Assembly (NCBI GenBank): GCA_964471755.1
Contig: CAYYJM010000351.1
Span: 1 to 5,623 of the forward strand
From: CAYYJM01 sp964471755
GTDB lineage: Bacteria; Planctomycetota; Planctomycetia; Gemmatales; Gemmataceae
Reading direction: 5' to 3'
Length of the DNA: 5,623 nt
Shown: positions 5,623-5,623 of the stretch, in pieces
Numbering within the stretch: position 1 is the stretch's first letter
How the letters are laid out: each line of letters begins with the position of its first letter
Translations under genes and position numbers: made by a program
The notes under the pieces: model-generated
The model's database searches: none
Told to the model about the DNA's origin: nothing
The model's input: only the letters and a program-made list of their open reading frames with translations

Positions 5623-5623
5623 T

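Overview
The window looks like a high-GC planctomycete chromosome, most likely a member of the Gemmataceae (inference). Three things point that way. The first gene ends in a HEAT-like tail with the wording LLKSLAEGAPGA, typical of the large WD40/HEAT proteins of that family. The second gene encodes a surface-type beta-helix protein with an N-terminal LERLEDRVVP motif. There is also a short, isolated VirD4/TraG-like ATPase.

Layout. Bases 2-352 (+) are the 3' end of a HEAT-like repeat protein. Bases 353-602 hold no conventional gene. They contain a compact non-autonomous transposable element at 399-595, with perfect 19-bp terminal inverted repeats and a perfect 9-bp target site duplication (GACCATCAT). 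Bases 603-3239 (+) encode an 878-residue protein made of parallel beta-helix repeats, a beta-sandwich linker, two putative Ig domains and an SdrD B-like domain. After a 60-bp convergent gap, 3300-4607 (-) encodes a 435-residue VirD4/TraG-type ATPase. An 89-bp spacer with a terminator-like hairpin follows. Bases 4697-5557 (-) encode endonuclease IV (Nfo), with all nine metal ligands present. The right edge, 5558-5623, holds the nfo ribosome binding site and a perfect hairpin.

The main finding is the position of the element. With the element and one copy of the duplication removed, the ancestral sequence is AAGGGGACCATCATGAGC, a good Shine-Dalgarno site six bases before the ATG of the beta-helix gene. 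The insertion pushed that site about 206 bp upstream. It rebuilt the ATG from the second copy of the duplication and placed an inverted-repeat arm seven bases before the start codon. The reading frame is intact, but translation initiation is probably impaired or rewired. This is a small insertion with a readable before-and-after state.

The four genes do not form an obvious pathway. The first two were probably a closely spaced tandem pair before the insertion, with 44 nt between stop and start. nfo and the VirD4-like gene lie in tandem on the other strand. No relaxase or other type IV secretion gene is visible in the window.
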